14,085 bases of DNA from assembly GCA_937870605.1 (NCBI GenBank), contig CALMZW010000354.1:1-14085 (forward strand), read 5' to 3'. Shown piece after piece: positions 6,469 through 13,219 of the stretch (position 1 is its first letter; every line of letters begins with the position of its first letter). The stretch is from an uncultured Synergistaceae bacterium. GTDB lineage: Bacteria > Synergistota > Synergistia > Synergistales > Aminobacteriaceae. Under the pieces are notes generated by a model. That model was not told the DNA's origin and searched no databases. It saw nothing but the letters and a program-made list of their open reading frames with translations. A program made the translations under genes and the position numbers.

Positions 6469-6914
6469 TTTTCGACCGGGTATTCGAGATCCTGCCATTC
6501 GATCAGCCCTCCCTGAAGGTTGTACACATTCTGAAACCCTATTTCCAGCATGATCTTTCCGAATTTGCCGCTCCGGTCGCCGTCGAGGCAATAGAGGAGG
6601 TAGATCCCGTCGCGGTCGTAGCCTTCAAGCGCTTCCTCGATCATGTCCGGTCCCATGAGAAGATCGATGTTGACGGCGCCGGCCAGTCGCGATTCCTGAA
6701 ACTCCTTCGGCTTGCGCGTGTCGATGACGACAGGCTTCGGCGTCCCGCTCCGGATCATGTCGCTGAATGTCTTCGAGTCGATGCACTGCACCGTCTCGCA
6801 GCTCATGTCCTTTGAAACGGGGGCCGTTGTCGCCTGCGCCGCCGTTGTCGCAAAAAACGCGATCAGGAGGCCAAGAAAAAACAATCGCGCCCGTTCGGAA
6901 ACAAGGATCTTCAT
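6465..6914 (-). CDS. exported rhodanese-domain protein
   Basis: A 149-residue protein with a signal peptide (residues 1-28: basic 'SERAR', hydrophobic 'LFFLGLLIAFFATTAAQA') and one rhodanese domain. 'PVVIDTRKPKEFQESRLAGAVNI' is the conserved N-terminal block. 'YLLYCLDGDRSGKFG' holds the catalytic loop with C109, and 'VYNLQGGLIEW' is the typical C-terminal motif. Rhodaneses carry sulfur, or selenium, as a persulfide or perselenide on this cysteine. The signal peptide places it in the periplasm. A second cysteine pair, C39 and C44, lies just before the domain and could form a disulfide. It is first in the operon and its TGA overlaps the ATG of the selenoprotein gene, so the two products are probably made in step and may work together. 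The ribosome site is weak (GGAG about 11 bases upstream). Confidence 0.9.
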   Translation of the reverse strand: MKILVSERARLFFLGLLIAFFATTAAQATTAPVSKDMSCETVQCIDSKTFSDMIRSGTPKPVVIDTRKPKEFQESRLAGAVNIDLLMGPDMIEEALEGYDRDGIYLLYCLDGDRSGKFGKIMLEIGFQNVYNLQGGLIEWQDLEYPVEK

Positions 6915-6955
6915 CAGCTTTCACGCTCCACTCGTCGGGTTTCGGAACGTACGTG

Positions 6956-6964
6956 AGTATACCA
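6956..6964 (-). promoter_or_regulatory. extended -10 promoter of the rhodanese-selenoprotein operon
   Basis: On the minus strand TGGTATACT (6964-6956) gives an extended -10 with TATACT (5 of 6 to consensus). No clear -35 lies 16-17 bases upstream. The start would be near 6949, about 35 bases before ATG 6914. Confidence 0.5.
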
Positions 6965-7040
6965 CTCGGGAATGGGCGCGGGATATCGGTAGATTCCTCG
7001 GTTTTTCAGCGTATTTTGCGATATTTCCGCGTGCGCCCCG

Positions 7041-7069
7041 TTGCCCCATTCGCCCCGCTGCCGTATGCT
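7041..7069 (+). promoter_or_regulatory. sigma-70-type promoter of the DUF1576-led operon
   Basis: TTGCCC (7041-7046), a 17-base spacer and TATGCT (7064-7069), each 4 of 6 to consensus. It lies about 40 bases upstream of ATG 7113 and diverges from the rhodanese promoter within the roughly 200-base intergenic space (6915-7112). Confidence 0.5.
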
Positions 7070-7112
7070 TTGAGCCTCAGGAAATAACGCAGCCGAAGGG
7101 GAAGGTGTCGCG

Positions 7113-8369
7113 ATGAAACGAATTGCGGGCGAGAACAACGAACAACGGATCATCTTCCTGACGGTCGTTTCGGTCCTGTTTCTGTGCTTCGGCCTGCTTC
7201 TCGATCGTCCTTCGGGCATCGTCGCCGGGCTCTGGAACATCATCCGGGAGCCGGACTACCTCATAACGGACTACTTCGTCATCGGCGGCGTCGGAGCGGC
7301 GTTCGTGAACAGCGGCCTGCTGATGCTGGCGTTCACGGTCCTGCTCGGAACGATACGGACGGACGTTCACGGGCTCTCTTTCGCCGCCGTCTTCACGATC
7401 GCCGGATTTTCGTTTTTCGGGAAAAACATCGCCAATGTGTGGTTCATCGTCGCGGGCGTGTGGCTCTACGCGCAGGTGCAGCGCGAGCCGTTCGTCAAAT
7501 TCCTCTATGTCGCGCTGTTCGGCACCGCGCTCTCTCCGATGGTGTCCCAGATCATGTTCGGACTCAAGGGACCGTTCGTCTTCCGTCTCGCAGCCGGCGG
7601 CGCGGTCGGCGTCGCGATGGGCTTCGTGCTGCCGCCCCTTTCGACGGCGATGCTGTCCTTTCACAAGGGGTACAACCTCTACAATATCGGCTTTACCGCG
7701 GGCCTGACCGGAACCGTGGCGATCTCGATCTACCGTTCCTTCGGCTTCATTCCGCAAAGCCGCGTCATCTGGAGCACGGGCGTCGACCCGATGGTCGCGG
7801 GATTTCTCGTCATTCTCTTTTCCGGAATTTTTCTGTCGGGATATGGTATGGAACATCGTTCCTTCCGGGGCCTGCGGGAGATATGGAGCCTTCCCGGACG
7901 CCTCCTGACGGATTTCGTGGACCTTGTGGGCGTCGGCCCGACGCTCATGAATATGGGGATCAACGGGTTGATCTTCCTGACATACCTTCTTGTAATCGGC
8001 GGCGACCTGAACGGTCCGACGATCGGAGGGCTCCTGTCCATCGTCGGCTTCAGCGCGATCGGCAAGACGGCGAAGAACACGCTGCCCGTTCTTTTCGGAG
8101 TGATCCTCGGAGGGATGACCACGTCGTGGGGATTGCAGGATCCGCCGGTGCAGCTCGCGGCGCTCTTCTGCACGACGCTCGCTCCGGTCGCCGGGAGCTT
8201 CGGATGGATCGCCGGAGCGGTCGCGGGGTATCTCCATTCGTCGGTCGTCCTTCATGTGGGGATATTGCATGCGGGATTCAACCTCTATAACAACGGGTTT
8301 GCGGGCGGACTCGTCGCGGCGTTCCTCGTGCCGCTGATCGAGGCGTTCGCGCGAAGGAGGAACCTATGA
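7113..8369 (+). CDS. DUF1576-like polytopic membrane protein with internal duplication
   Basis: A 418-residue, very hydrophobic protein with roughly ten membrane segments. It resembles the DUF1576 family of conserved membrane proteins of unknown function found mainly in Firmicutes and related anaerobes. Two homologous halves are visible. 'IAGFSFFGKNIANVW' (96-110) matches 'IVGFSAIGKTAKNTL' (310-324), and 'GYNLYNIGFTAGL' (186-198) matches 'GFNLYNNGFAGGL' (388-400). Duplication of this kind is common in transporters with a pseudo-symmetric pore, so a transport role is a fair guess but not shown. ATG 7113 is preceded by a GGGGAAGG stretch 7 bases upstream. Its last codons overlap the next start (ATGA), so it leads an operon with a small unknown protein, a threonine-synthase-like enzyme and an amidohydrolase. 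Confidence 0.8.
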   Translation: MKRIAGENNEQRIIFLTVVSVLFLCFGLLLDRPSGIVAGLWNIIREPDYLITDYFVIGGVGAAFVNSGLLMLAFTVLLGTIRTDVHGLSFAAVFTIAGFSFFGKNIANVWFIVAGVWLYAQVQREPFVKFLYVALFGTALSPMVSQIMFGLKGPFVFRLAAGGAVGVAMGFVLPPLSTAMLSFHKGYNLYNIGFTAGLTGTVAISIYRSFGFIPQSRVIWSTGVDPMVAGFLVILFSGIFLSGYGMEHRSFRGLREIWSLPGRLLTDFVDLVGVGPTLMNMGINGLIFLTYLLVIGGDLNGPTIGGLLSIVGFSAIGKTAKNTLPVLFGVILGGMTTSWGLQDPPVQLAALFCTTLAPVAGSFGWIAGAVAGYLHSSVVLHVGILHAGFNLYNNGFAGGLVAAFLVPLIEAFARRRNL

Positions 8370-8713
8370 AACATCACGGTCTGCTGCTTTCGCGTCTGAC
8401 CGGCGAACTCGTCGCCTGGTGCCTCACGGGAGGGGCGACGGACGTCGATGCGACTATCCGGCGCTTGCCGAAGGCGTGGGAGATCTTCGTGAGCGCCGTC
8501 TTTCCGGAAGGATCGCGCCCCGCGGTGGAGCGGCTTTCGCGGCTGCTCTCGTCTCCCCGGAGCGCCGGGACGGACGAATACTACTGGAACCTCTACGGAA
8601 GCGACGACGCCGTCTTTCAGCTCGGGCTCGTCGGGGCCATGACGGACGAAGCCGATGTTCGCTTCGACGAGGAGACCGGACGTCTGACGATCCGCCTGCT
8701 CCGCGCCGACTGA
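8366..8713 (+). CDS. small conserved-looking cytoplasmic protein, function unknown
   Basis: A 115-residue protein starting at ATG 8366, overlapping the membrane-protein stop, with a perfect AGGAGG 5 bases upstream. It has no signal peptide and no membrane segment. It is predicted to be alpha/beta, with 'LLLSRLTGELVAWCL' at the N-terminus and a strand-like 'ADVRFDEETGRLTIRLLRAD' at the C-terminus. I recognise no domain or catalytic motif. Translational coupling to the DUF1576-like gene suggests a cytoplasmic partner or regulator of that membrane protein, which is inference from context only. Codon usage and composition match its neighbours. Confidence 0.75.
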   Translation: MKHHGLLLSRLTGELVAWCLTGGATDVDATIRRLPKAWEIFVSAVFPEGSRPAVERLSRLLSSPRSAGTDEYYWNLYGSDDAVFQLGLVGAMTDEADVRFDEETGRLTIRLLRAD

Positions 8714-8765
8714 GGGCGGCGGAGAACGTTTTTTCGATCCTGACTCCGAAAGGGAGGGTGATTGC

Positions 8766-9929
8766 ATGCTTCGGTGTTCGGTATGCGGTTCGACGTACGA
8801 TGAGGCGGCGCTCCCCTGGCGGTGCGCCTGCGGCGCTCCGCTGGACTGGGTGATCGGCGCGGGCGTCCGGACGCCCGATGACCTTTCGGGGCGTCCTGCG
8901 TCGCTCTGGCGGTACCGCGAGGTCCTGCCCTGCGGGAACGACGACGGGTGCGGGCCCGTGAGCCTCGGCGAGGGGATGACGCCGCTTGTCCGCGCGGCGT
9001 GGGACGGCGCGGAAATCCTCTGGAAGCTCGATTTTCTCTGCCCCACCGGGTCGTACAAGGACCGGGGCGCGTCGGTCCTGATGAGCCGGCTTCGCGACCT
9101 CGGCGTCCGCGACATCATCGAGGACTCGTCGGGCAATGCAGGAGCTGCGATGGCCGCCTACAGCGCCCGGGCAGGCGTCCGGTGCCGGATCTTCGTTCCG
9201 GACTACACGTCCGAAGGCAAGTGCGTTCAGATCAGCTCATACGGCGCCGAGCTGGTCCGCGTCGCCGGAAGCCGCGAGGATACGACCGCCGCGGCCGAAC
9301 GGGCGGCGCAGACCGAAGGGACGTACTACGCGAGCCACAACTGGAGCCCGTACTTCGCGCACGGCGTCAAGACCCTCGCCTATGAACTCGTCGAGGAACT
9401 CGGGGGCGCCGTCCCGGATTCGGTCATCGTTCCGGCGGGGCAGGGGAGCCTCGTGCTCGGGTGCGACCACGCCTTCTCGGAGATGCTCGCCTCGGGGCGC
9501 ATCGCGAAACGCCCCCGGATCTACGCGGTGCAGGCCGCGCATTGCGCGCCCCTCTACCGGGCCTTTTCGGACGGCTCGCAGGAGCCCGCGACGATCGAAA
9601 AGCACGAGACGATCGCCGAGGGGATCAGTTCCGCGCTCCCCGTTCGCGGGCGGCAGGTTCTCGCCGCCGTCCGGCGCAGCGGAGGCGCCGTCCTGACCGT
9701 CGACGAGGACGAGATCGCGCCGGGCTGCTTCCGGCTGGCTCGACTGGGTCTCTACGTGGAGCCGACGAGTTCGGTCGTCGGAGCGGCCGTGTCGCGCCTT
9801 TTGAAAACCGGGGCGATCCGCCCGGACGAACGCACCGCGGCCGTTCTCACCGGAACGGGACTCAAGGCGACGGACAAGATCCTTCATCTTGCCGAACGAA
9901 ACGAAGGGGGGCGCCCGACGCATGGATAG
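8766..9929 (+). CDS. thrC: threonine synthase-like PLP enzyme (fold type II)
   Basis: A 387-residue enzyme of the threonine synthase family, which converts O-phosphohomoserine to threonine and phosphate using pyridoxal phosphate. The N-terminus has a zinc-ribbon-like CxxC...CxC (C4, C7, C20, C22) seen in several archaeal and bacterial threonine synthases. The PLP lysine is K98 in 'CPTGSYKDRGAS', the substrate/cofactor loop is 'SSGNAGAAMAAY' (121-132), the phosphate loop is 'PAGQGSL', and the C-terminal 'LTGTGLKATDKI' is typical of the family. GGGAGGG lies 7 bases before ATG 8766. No hom or thrB gene is adjacent; instead it sits between an unknown protein and an amidohydrolase whose start it overlaps by 8 bases. 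A related lyase activity on another amino acid is therefore possible. Confidence 0.85.
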   Translation: MLRCSVCGSTYDEAALPWRCACGAPLDWVIGAGVRTPDDLSGRPASLWRYREVLPCGNDDGCGPVSLGEGMTPLVRAAWDGAEILWKLDFLCPTGSYKDRGASVLMSRLRDLGVRDIIEDSSGNAGAAMAAYSARAGVRCRIFVPDYTSEGKCVQISSYGAELVRVAGSREDTTAAAERAAQTEGTYYASHNWSPYFAHGVKTLAYELVEELGGAVPDSVIVPAGQGSLVLGCDHAFSEMLASGRIAKRPRIYAVQAAHCAPLYRAFSDGSQEPATIEKHETIAEGISSALPVRGRQVLAAVRRSGGAVLTVDEDEIAPGCFRLARLGLYVEPTSSVVGAAVSRLLKTGAIRPDERTAAVLTGTGLKATDKILHLAERNEGGRPTHG

Positions 9930-11538
9930 AGCGGAGTGCATCATCACCGGAGGAACGATCCTGACGCCGGAAAAAGCGGAAGCGGTCGCCGTCGCGGGAG
10001 GAAGAATCCTCGCGGTCGGCGGGCTGCCGGATCTCGAGGGGCTCGCGGACGCTTCGACGCGTCGCGTGGATGCCTCGGGATGCACGGTCGTTCCCGGACT
10101 CACGGACAGTCACATGCACCTTCTGAGCCTCGGAACGACGCTCGAGGAGGCGGACCTCCGTGGCGTCGCGTCGCTTCGGGAGATGACGGAACGGCTTCAG
10201 GGCTTCATCCGGGAACGGGACGCTTCCCGTGGGGCGTGGATCGTCGGGCGCGGCTGGGACCAGAACCGGATGGCCGAACGCCGGCTCCCGGATCGCGATG
10301 ATCTCGACGAAGCGTTTCCGGACGTCCCGGTCCTTCTCGTGCGCCTGTGCGCGCACGTCGCGGTCCTGAACTCGAAGGCGCTCGAATCGCTGCCGCTCGA
10401 CGAACTCGACTCCGAAACGGAGGCGAACTTCCGTCGCCGCGCGGACGGAAACCTTTCGGGGATGGTCGTGGAATCGGGGCTGATGTGGGTCTGGCGACGC
10501 CTGCCGGAACCCTCGGAGGCCGACCTGAAGCGCCGCTACCTGGCCGGGGCGCGGAAAGCCGCGGCCGCCGGGCTGACGGAGGTCCACTCCGACGATGTCG
10601 GAAGTGCGTCGCAGTTGCGTCGCGCCGTCTCGGTCCTCGAATCGCTTGCGGATTCGGGGGAGTTTCCGATTCGGATCCGCATGAAGCTGCACGCGCGGAG
10701 CGCGAAGGACGTCGCGGAGATGCTGCGGGAGGCCTCGGCGCTGCCGTGGCGTTCGGATCGCGTCCGGCGCGGTCCGGTGAAGATCCTTCTCGACGGATCG
10801 CTCGGCGCGCGGACGGCCGCCCTCGAAGCCCCGTACGCGGATGCTCCGGGGGAAAACGGCATTCTGAGCATCCCGGAGGACGAACTCCGGGAGATGGTCG
10901 CGCGGACGCACGACGCCGGAAGCCCTGTGGCGATCCATATCATCGGCGACCGTTCGGCCCGCGTCGCCATCGGATGCATCGAAGCGGCGATGCGCCGGAA
11001 TCCGCGTCCCGACCCCCGGCACCGGCTCATTCACTGTCAGATCATGACGCCTGCAATGTGGGGACGAATGGCGGACCTCGGGATCGTTGCGGACATCCAG
11101 CCCCGTTTCACAGCCTCGGACTGGCCCATGGTGACGCCCAGGATCGGCGAAGCGCGCGCCCGCGACAGTTACGCGTGGAAGCGGATGTCGCAGCGCGGCG
11201 TCCGGCTGTCCGGCGGTTCGGACTGCCCGATCGAGCCCGTCGACCCGCTGCTCGGCATCCGGTGCGCGATCACGCGGACGGACGAAAGCGACCATCCGTC
11301 CGGAGGCTGGGGCCCGGAGGAACGCCTGTCGCCGCGCGACGCGCTTGCGCTCTATACGACGGGCGGCGCGTGGGCGGGGCGGTCGGAAAGGGAACGCGGA
11401 ACGCTCGAACCCGGGAGGATCGCGGATATCACCGTCTTCGCCGGGGACTACGAGCGAGATCCGGCGGGCGCATGTCTGAAAAACGACGTCCGGTTCGTCA
11501 TGAGCGCGGGGAGGGTGGTCGTCGACCGGCTCGGCTAG
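9922..11538 (+). CDS. amidohydrolase of the YtcJ/Amidohydro_3 family
   Basis: A 538-residue metal-dependent hydrolase. It has the family hallmarks in order: N-terminal beta domain with 'IITGGTILT', the HxH metal motif H64/H66 in 'VVPGLTDSHMHLLSLG', 'GRGWDQNRM' near 110, 'VKILLDGSLGARTAAL' (K287), H339 in 'AIHIIGDRSARVAI', H371 in 'RLIHCQIM', and the catalytic aspartate D434 in 'LSGGSDCPIEPVDPLLG'. It ends in the usual 'GTLEPGRIADITVF' strand. YtcJ-like enzymes are thought to hydrolyse amide or imide bonds in small molecules; the substrate here is unknown. ATG 9922 follows GAAGGGGGG 10 bases upstream and overlaps the preceding stop by 8 bases. The end overlaps the convergent cheD stop by 4 bases, leaving no space for a terminator. 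Confidence 0.9.
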   Translation: MDRAECIITGGTILTPEKAEAVAVAGGRILAVGGLPDLEGLADASTRRVDASGCTVVPGLTDSHMHLLSLGTTLEEADLRGVASLREMTERLQGFIRERDASRGAWIVGRGWDQNRMAERRLPDRDDLDEAFPDVPVLLVRLCAHVAVLNSKALESLPLDELDSETEANFRRRADGNLSGMVVESGLMWVWRRLPEPSEADLKRRYLAGARKAAAAGLTEVHSDDVGSASQLRRAVSVLESLADSGEFPIRIRMKLHARSAKDVAEMLREASALPWRSDRVRRGPVKILLDGSLGARTAALEAPYADAPGENGILSIPEDELREMVARTHDAGSPVAIHIIGDRSARVAIGCIEAAMRRNPRPDPRHRLIHCQIMTPAMWGRMADLGIVADIQPRFTASDWPMVTPRIGEARARDSYAWKRMSQRGVRLSGGSDCPIEPVDPLLGIRCAITRTDESDHPSGGWGPEERLSPRDALALYTTGGAWAGRSERERGTLEPGRIADITVFAGDYERDPAGACLKNDVRFVMSAGRVVVDRLG

Positions 11539-12023
11539 ATTCGCTTCTTCTCCTTGCCGATCGCGCGGATTTCGTACTCTCCGGAATCGCAGAAAAGCTC
11601 CACGGTGCGACCGTGGTTTCCGCCTGTCTCTTCGGCGATAAGCGGGATGCCGAGCTTCTTGAGAGCCGCCTTGCACGCGTCGGTATTCTGGGGGCCGATG
11701 CGAAGGACCGAGTCCCCGCCGCCTCCGATCGCGAACATCTGGGCGCCTCCCGCGATCTTGGCGACGATGCGGGCCTTGCTCGCGCCGGCCTTCAGCATCA
11801 TGTCCAGCAACAGCGGCACGCCGGTGTCCGCGAACTTCCCGGCATTGAAGTCCTTCGTCTTCGAGAGGGACGAAGACGGCAGCATGACGTGGACCAGACC
11901 GCCGATCCGGTTGACGCTGTCGAACATCGCAACGCCGATGCACGATCCGAGGCCCAGCGTCGTGACGGAATCGGGGTTCCTCACGACGGCCGCTTCGGCT
12001 ATTCCGACCCGCGCGTTAGCCAT
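11535..12023 (-). CDS. cheD: CheD, chemoreceptor glutamine deamidase
   Basis: A 162-residue cytoplasmic protein that deamidates glutamines on chemoreceptors and also binds CheC to modulate its CheY-P phosphatase activity. The catalytic residues are present: C28 in 'TTLGLGSCIGVAMFD', H45 in 'GGLVHVMLP', and T22, matching the Cys-His-Thr set of T. maritima CheD. The conserved 'AKIAGGAQMF' and 'IGPQNTDACKAALKKLGIPLIAEETGGNHGRTV' (given here in two parts) regions complete the fold. The length is normal for the family. Its start overlaps cheC by 8 bases, with GGGAG 9 bases upstream, so it is translated from the same mRNA. It is a good candidate to be the last gene of the operon. Confidence 0.95.
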   Translation of the reverse strand: MANARVGIAEAAVVRNPDSVTTLGLGSCIGVAMFDSVNRIGGLVHVMLPSSSLSKTKDFNAGKFADTGVPLLLDMMLKAGASKARIVAKIAGGAQMFAIGGGGDSVLRIGPQNTDACKAALKKLGIPLIAEETGGNHGRTVELFCDSGEYEIRAIGKEKKRI

Positions 12024-12645
12024 CGATGCGCACTCCCAACGCCGCGAACATGCGGCCGAACGATTCCGGATCCGGAAGCAGGAACAGACGCCCCGACCCT
12101 CCCGAAAGGCTCGCGCCCTCCGGAGTGATGCCCGCGTCGATCATGATCGCCTCGTCCGCGCTCCGGCCGATTTCCGAGAGGCTGAAGCTCAGGATCGCGC
12201 CCGCCATGTCCACCGCGAGCGTCGGGACGGACGGAAGCAGCTCGAACCCCAGAAAATCCGACATGGCCGTCATGCAGGAACCGATGACGATATTTCCCGT
12301 CTCCTGCAGGACGGAGAACCCCATTTCGGAAATTCCGTCGTCCTCGACGGCGCCCGTCACGTGACGGATCAACGCCATGGCCTGGTCGATGCCGATGACG
12401 AAGAGGATATTCCCCGCAATGCTGCCGTCGAATCGCGTGTACACCGTGGCGACTGGCGTTTCCGCGCCTCCGGCGAAGTCGACGATCTCATTGAAAGGCA
12501 TGGACATCACCCGGGTCACCTTCATGTCGACCCTGGTCCCGAGCAGGCCCGAAAGGGCGCTCGCCGCGTTGCCCGCGCCGATGTTCCCTACCTCGCGGAG
12601 AACATCGAGATGCATCGCGTCCAGCCGGGGCATCCCGTTGCTCAT
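12016..12645 (-). CDS. cheC: CheC, CheY-phosphate phosphatase
   Basis: A 209-residue protein with the two-fold CheC layout. Each half carries the phosphatase signature [DS]-x3-E-x2-N. The first is D14, E18, N21 ('LDVLREVGNIGAGNAASAL') and the second is S111, E115, N118 ('SVLQETGNIVIG'). Both glutamates and asparagines are present, so both sites may be active. The proline normally 23 residues after the asparagine is kept in the second half (P141) but is threonine in the first (T44). CheC dephosphorylates CheY-P and binds CheD, forming a feedback loop in chemotactic adaptation. The start ATG (12645) is preceded by AGGAGG at a 7-base spacing and overlaps the hemerythrin stop as ATGA. No cheA, cheY or receptor gene is in the window. 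Confidence 0.95.
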   Translation of the reverse strand: MSNGMPRLDAMHLDVLREVGNIGAGNAASALSGLLGTRVDMKVTRVMSMPFNEIVDFAGGAETPVATVYTRFDGSIAGNILFVIGIDQAMALIRHVTGAVEDDGISEMGFSVLQETGNIVIGSCMTAMSDFLGFELLPSVPTLAVDMAGAILSFSLSEIGRSADEAIMIDAGITPEGASLSGGSGRLFLLPDPESFGRMFAALGVRIDG

Positions 12646-13049
12646 GCGAACGCCTCCTGATTGACGGTATCGCCGATTGCACGGTCGGTCACCCGGATAT
12701 GGCGGAAGATCCACCGAACGAGCATGTCCCGCAGCGCCGTCGCCTCCGCGCGCGTCATCGGGCGGGCTGCGATGACCCGCCCGACGTCGTAGACCTGCTT
12801 CACGAACCAGGAGTGCTCGTCGCGATGCTCCTTGAAAGCGGGGTGTCCGTTTCGGATCATGATGAGCTCCTCCGCGCCGAAATGCTGGATGACGTATCCG
12901 GTCAGGTAATTGATCGTGTTCTCGATCTCCCGCGAATCCATCCGTTCGGTCGCCTCCGAGAACGCATTCACGCGCTCGATGAGCTTGCGGTGCTGGTCGT
13001 CGATGATGCCGATCCCGACGGACAGGCTTTCGTCCCATTCCACTCTCAT
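12642..13049 (-). CDS. bacteriohemerythrin, oxygen-binding di-iron protein
   Basis: A 135-residue single-domain hemerythrin. All seven iron ligands can be placed: H20 ('IDDQHRKLI'), H56 and E60 ('HFGAEE'), H75 and H79 ('KEHRDEHSWF'), H117 and D122 ('FRHIRVTD'). Such proteins bind O2 reversibly at a di-iron centre in a four-helix bundle and serve in O2 delivery or sensing. The N-terminal 'VEWDESLSVGI..IDDQH' is standard for the bacterial family. I chose ATG 13049 over an upstream GTG at 13058 because GGGGAG sits 8 bases before it. It is first in an operon with cheC and cheD (ATGA overlap), which suggests a link between oxygen and motility control. Confidence 0.95.
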   Translation of the reverse strand: MRVEWDESLSVGIGIIDDQHRKLIERVNAFSEATERMDSREIENTINYLTGYVIQHFGAEELIMIRNGHPAFKEHRDEHSWFVKQVYDVGRVIAARPMTRAEATALRDMLVRWIFRHIRVTDRAIGDTVNQEAFA

Positions 13050-13130
13050 GTACGTCACTCCCCGACGGCCCGTTGCGCCGTCCCTGTCTCCGGAACGACC
13101 GGAATCCGCACCTCAAAGCCGCGATTCCAT

Positions 13131-13159
13131 ATTGTACCACGGTGGACGGGCGGCCGGAA
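13131..13159 (-). promoter_or_regulatory. extended -10 promoter of the hemerythrin-cheC-cheD operon
   Basis: On the minus strand TGGTACAAT (13139-13131) is an extended -10 with TACAAT (5 of 6). A weak -35, TTCCGG (13159-13154), lies 17 bases upstream. The predicted start is near 13124, about 75 bases ahead of ATG 13049. The rest of the 170-base gap up to 13219 holds only short GC-rich inverted repeats. Confidence 0.55.
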
Positions 13160-13219
13160 AATCCCGATGCGGGCGAAGCGCGTGAAGCGTGTCCGCCCGT
13201 CCGCGACGCGGAAAAACGC

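Noticed and set aside
9862..11943. Long minus-strand ORF of 693 codons opposite the amidohydrolase and part of cheD
   Set aside because: Antisense shadow: highly Arg/Asp/His-rich, no recognisable domain, and it covers genes with clear catalytic motifs on the real strands.
10347..12128. Long plus-strand ORF of 593 codons
   Set aside because: Frame shadow of the amidohydrolase running antisense through cheD into cheC; Arg/Gly/Ala/Pro-rich composition with no motif.
13200..13212. Small hairpin TCCGC-GAC-GCGGA near the end of the CsgG/FlgT-like gene as a terminator
   Set aside because: Only a 5-bp stem, and on the relevant minus strand no T-tract follows it.
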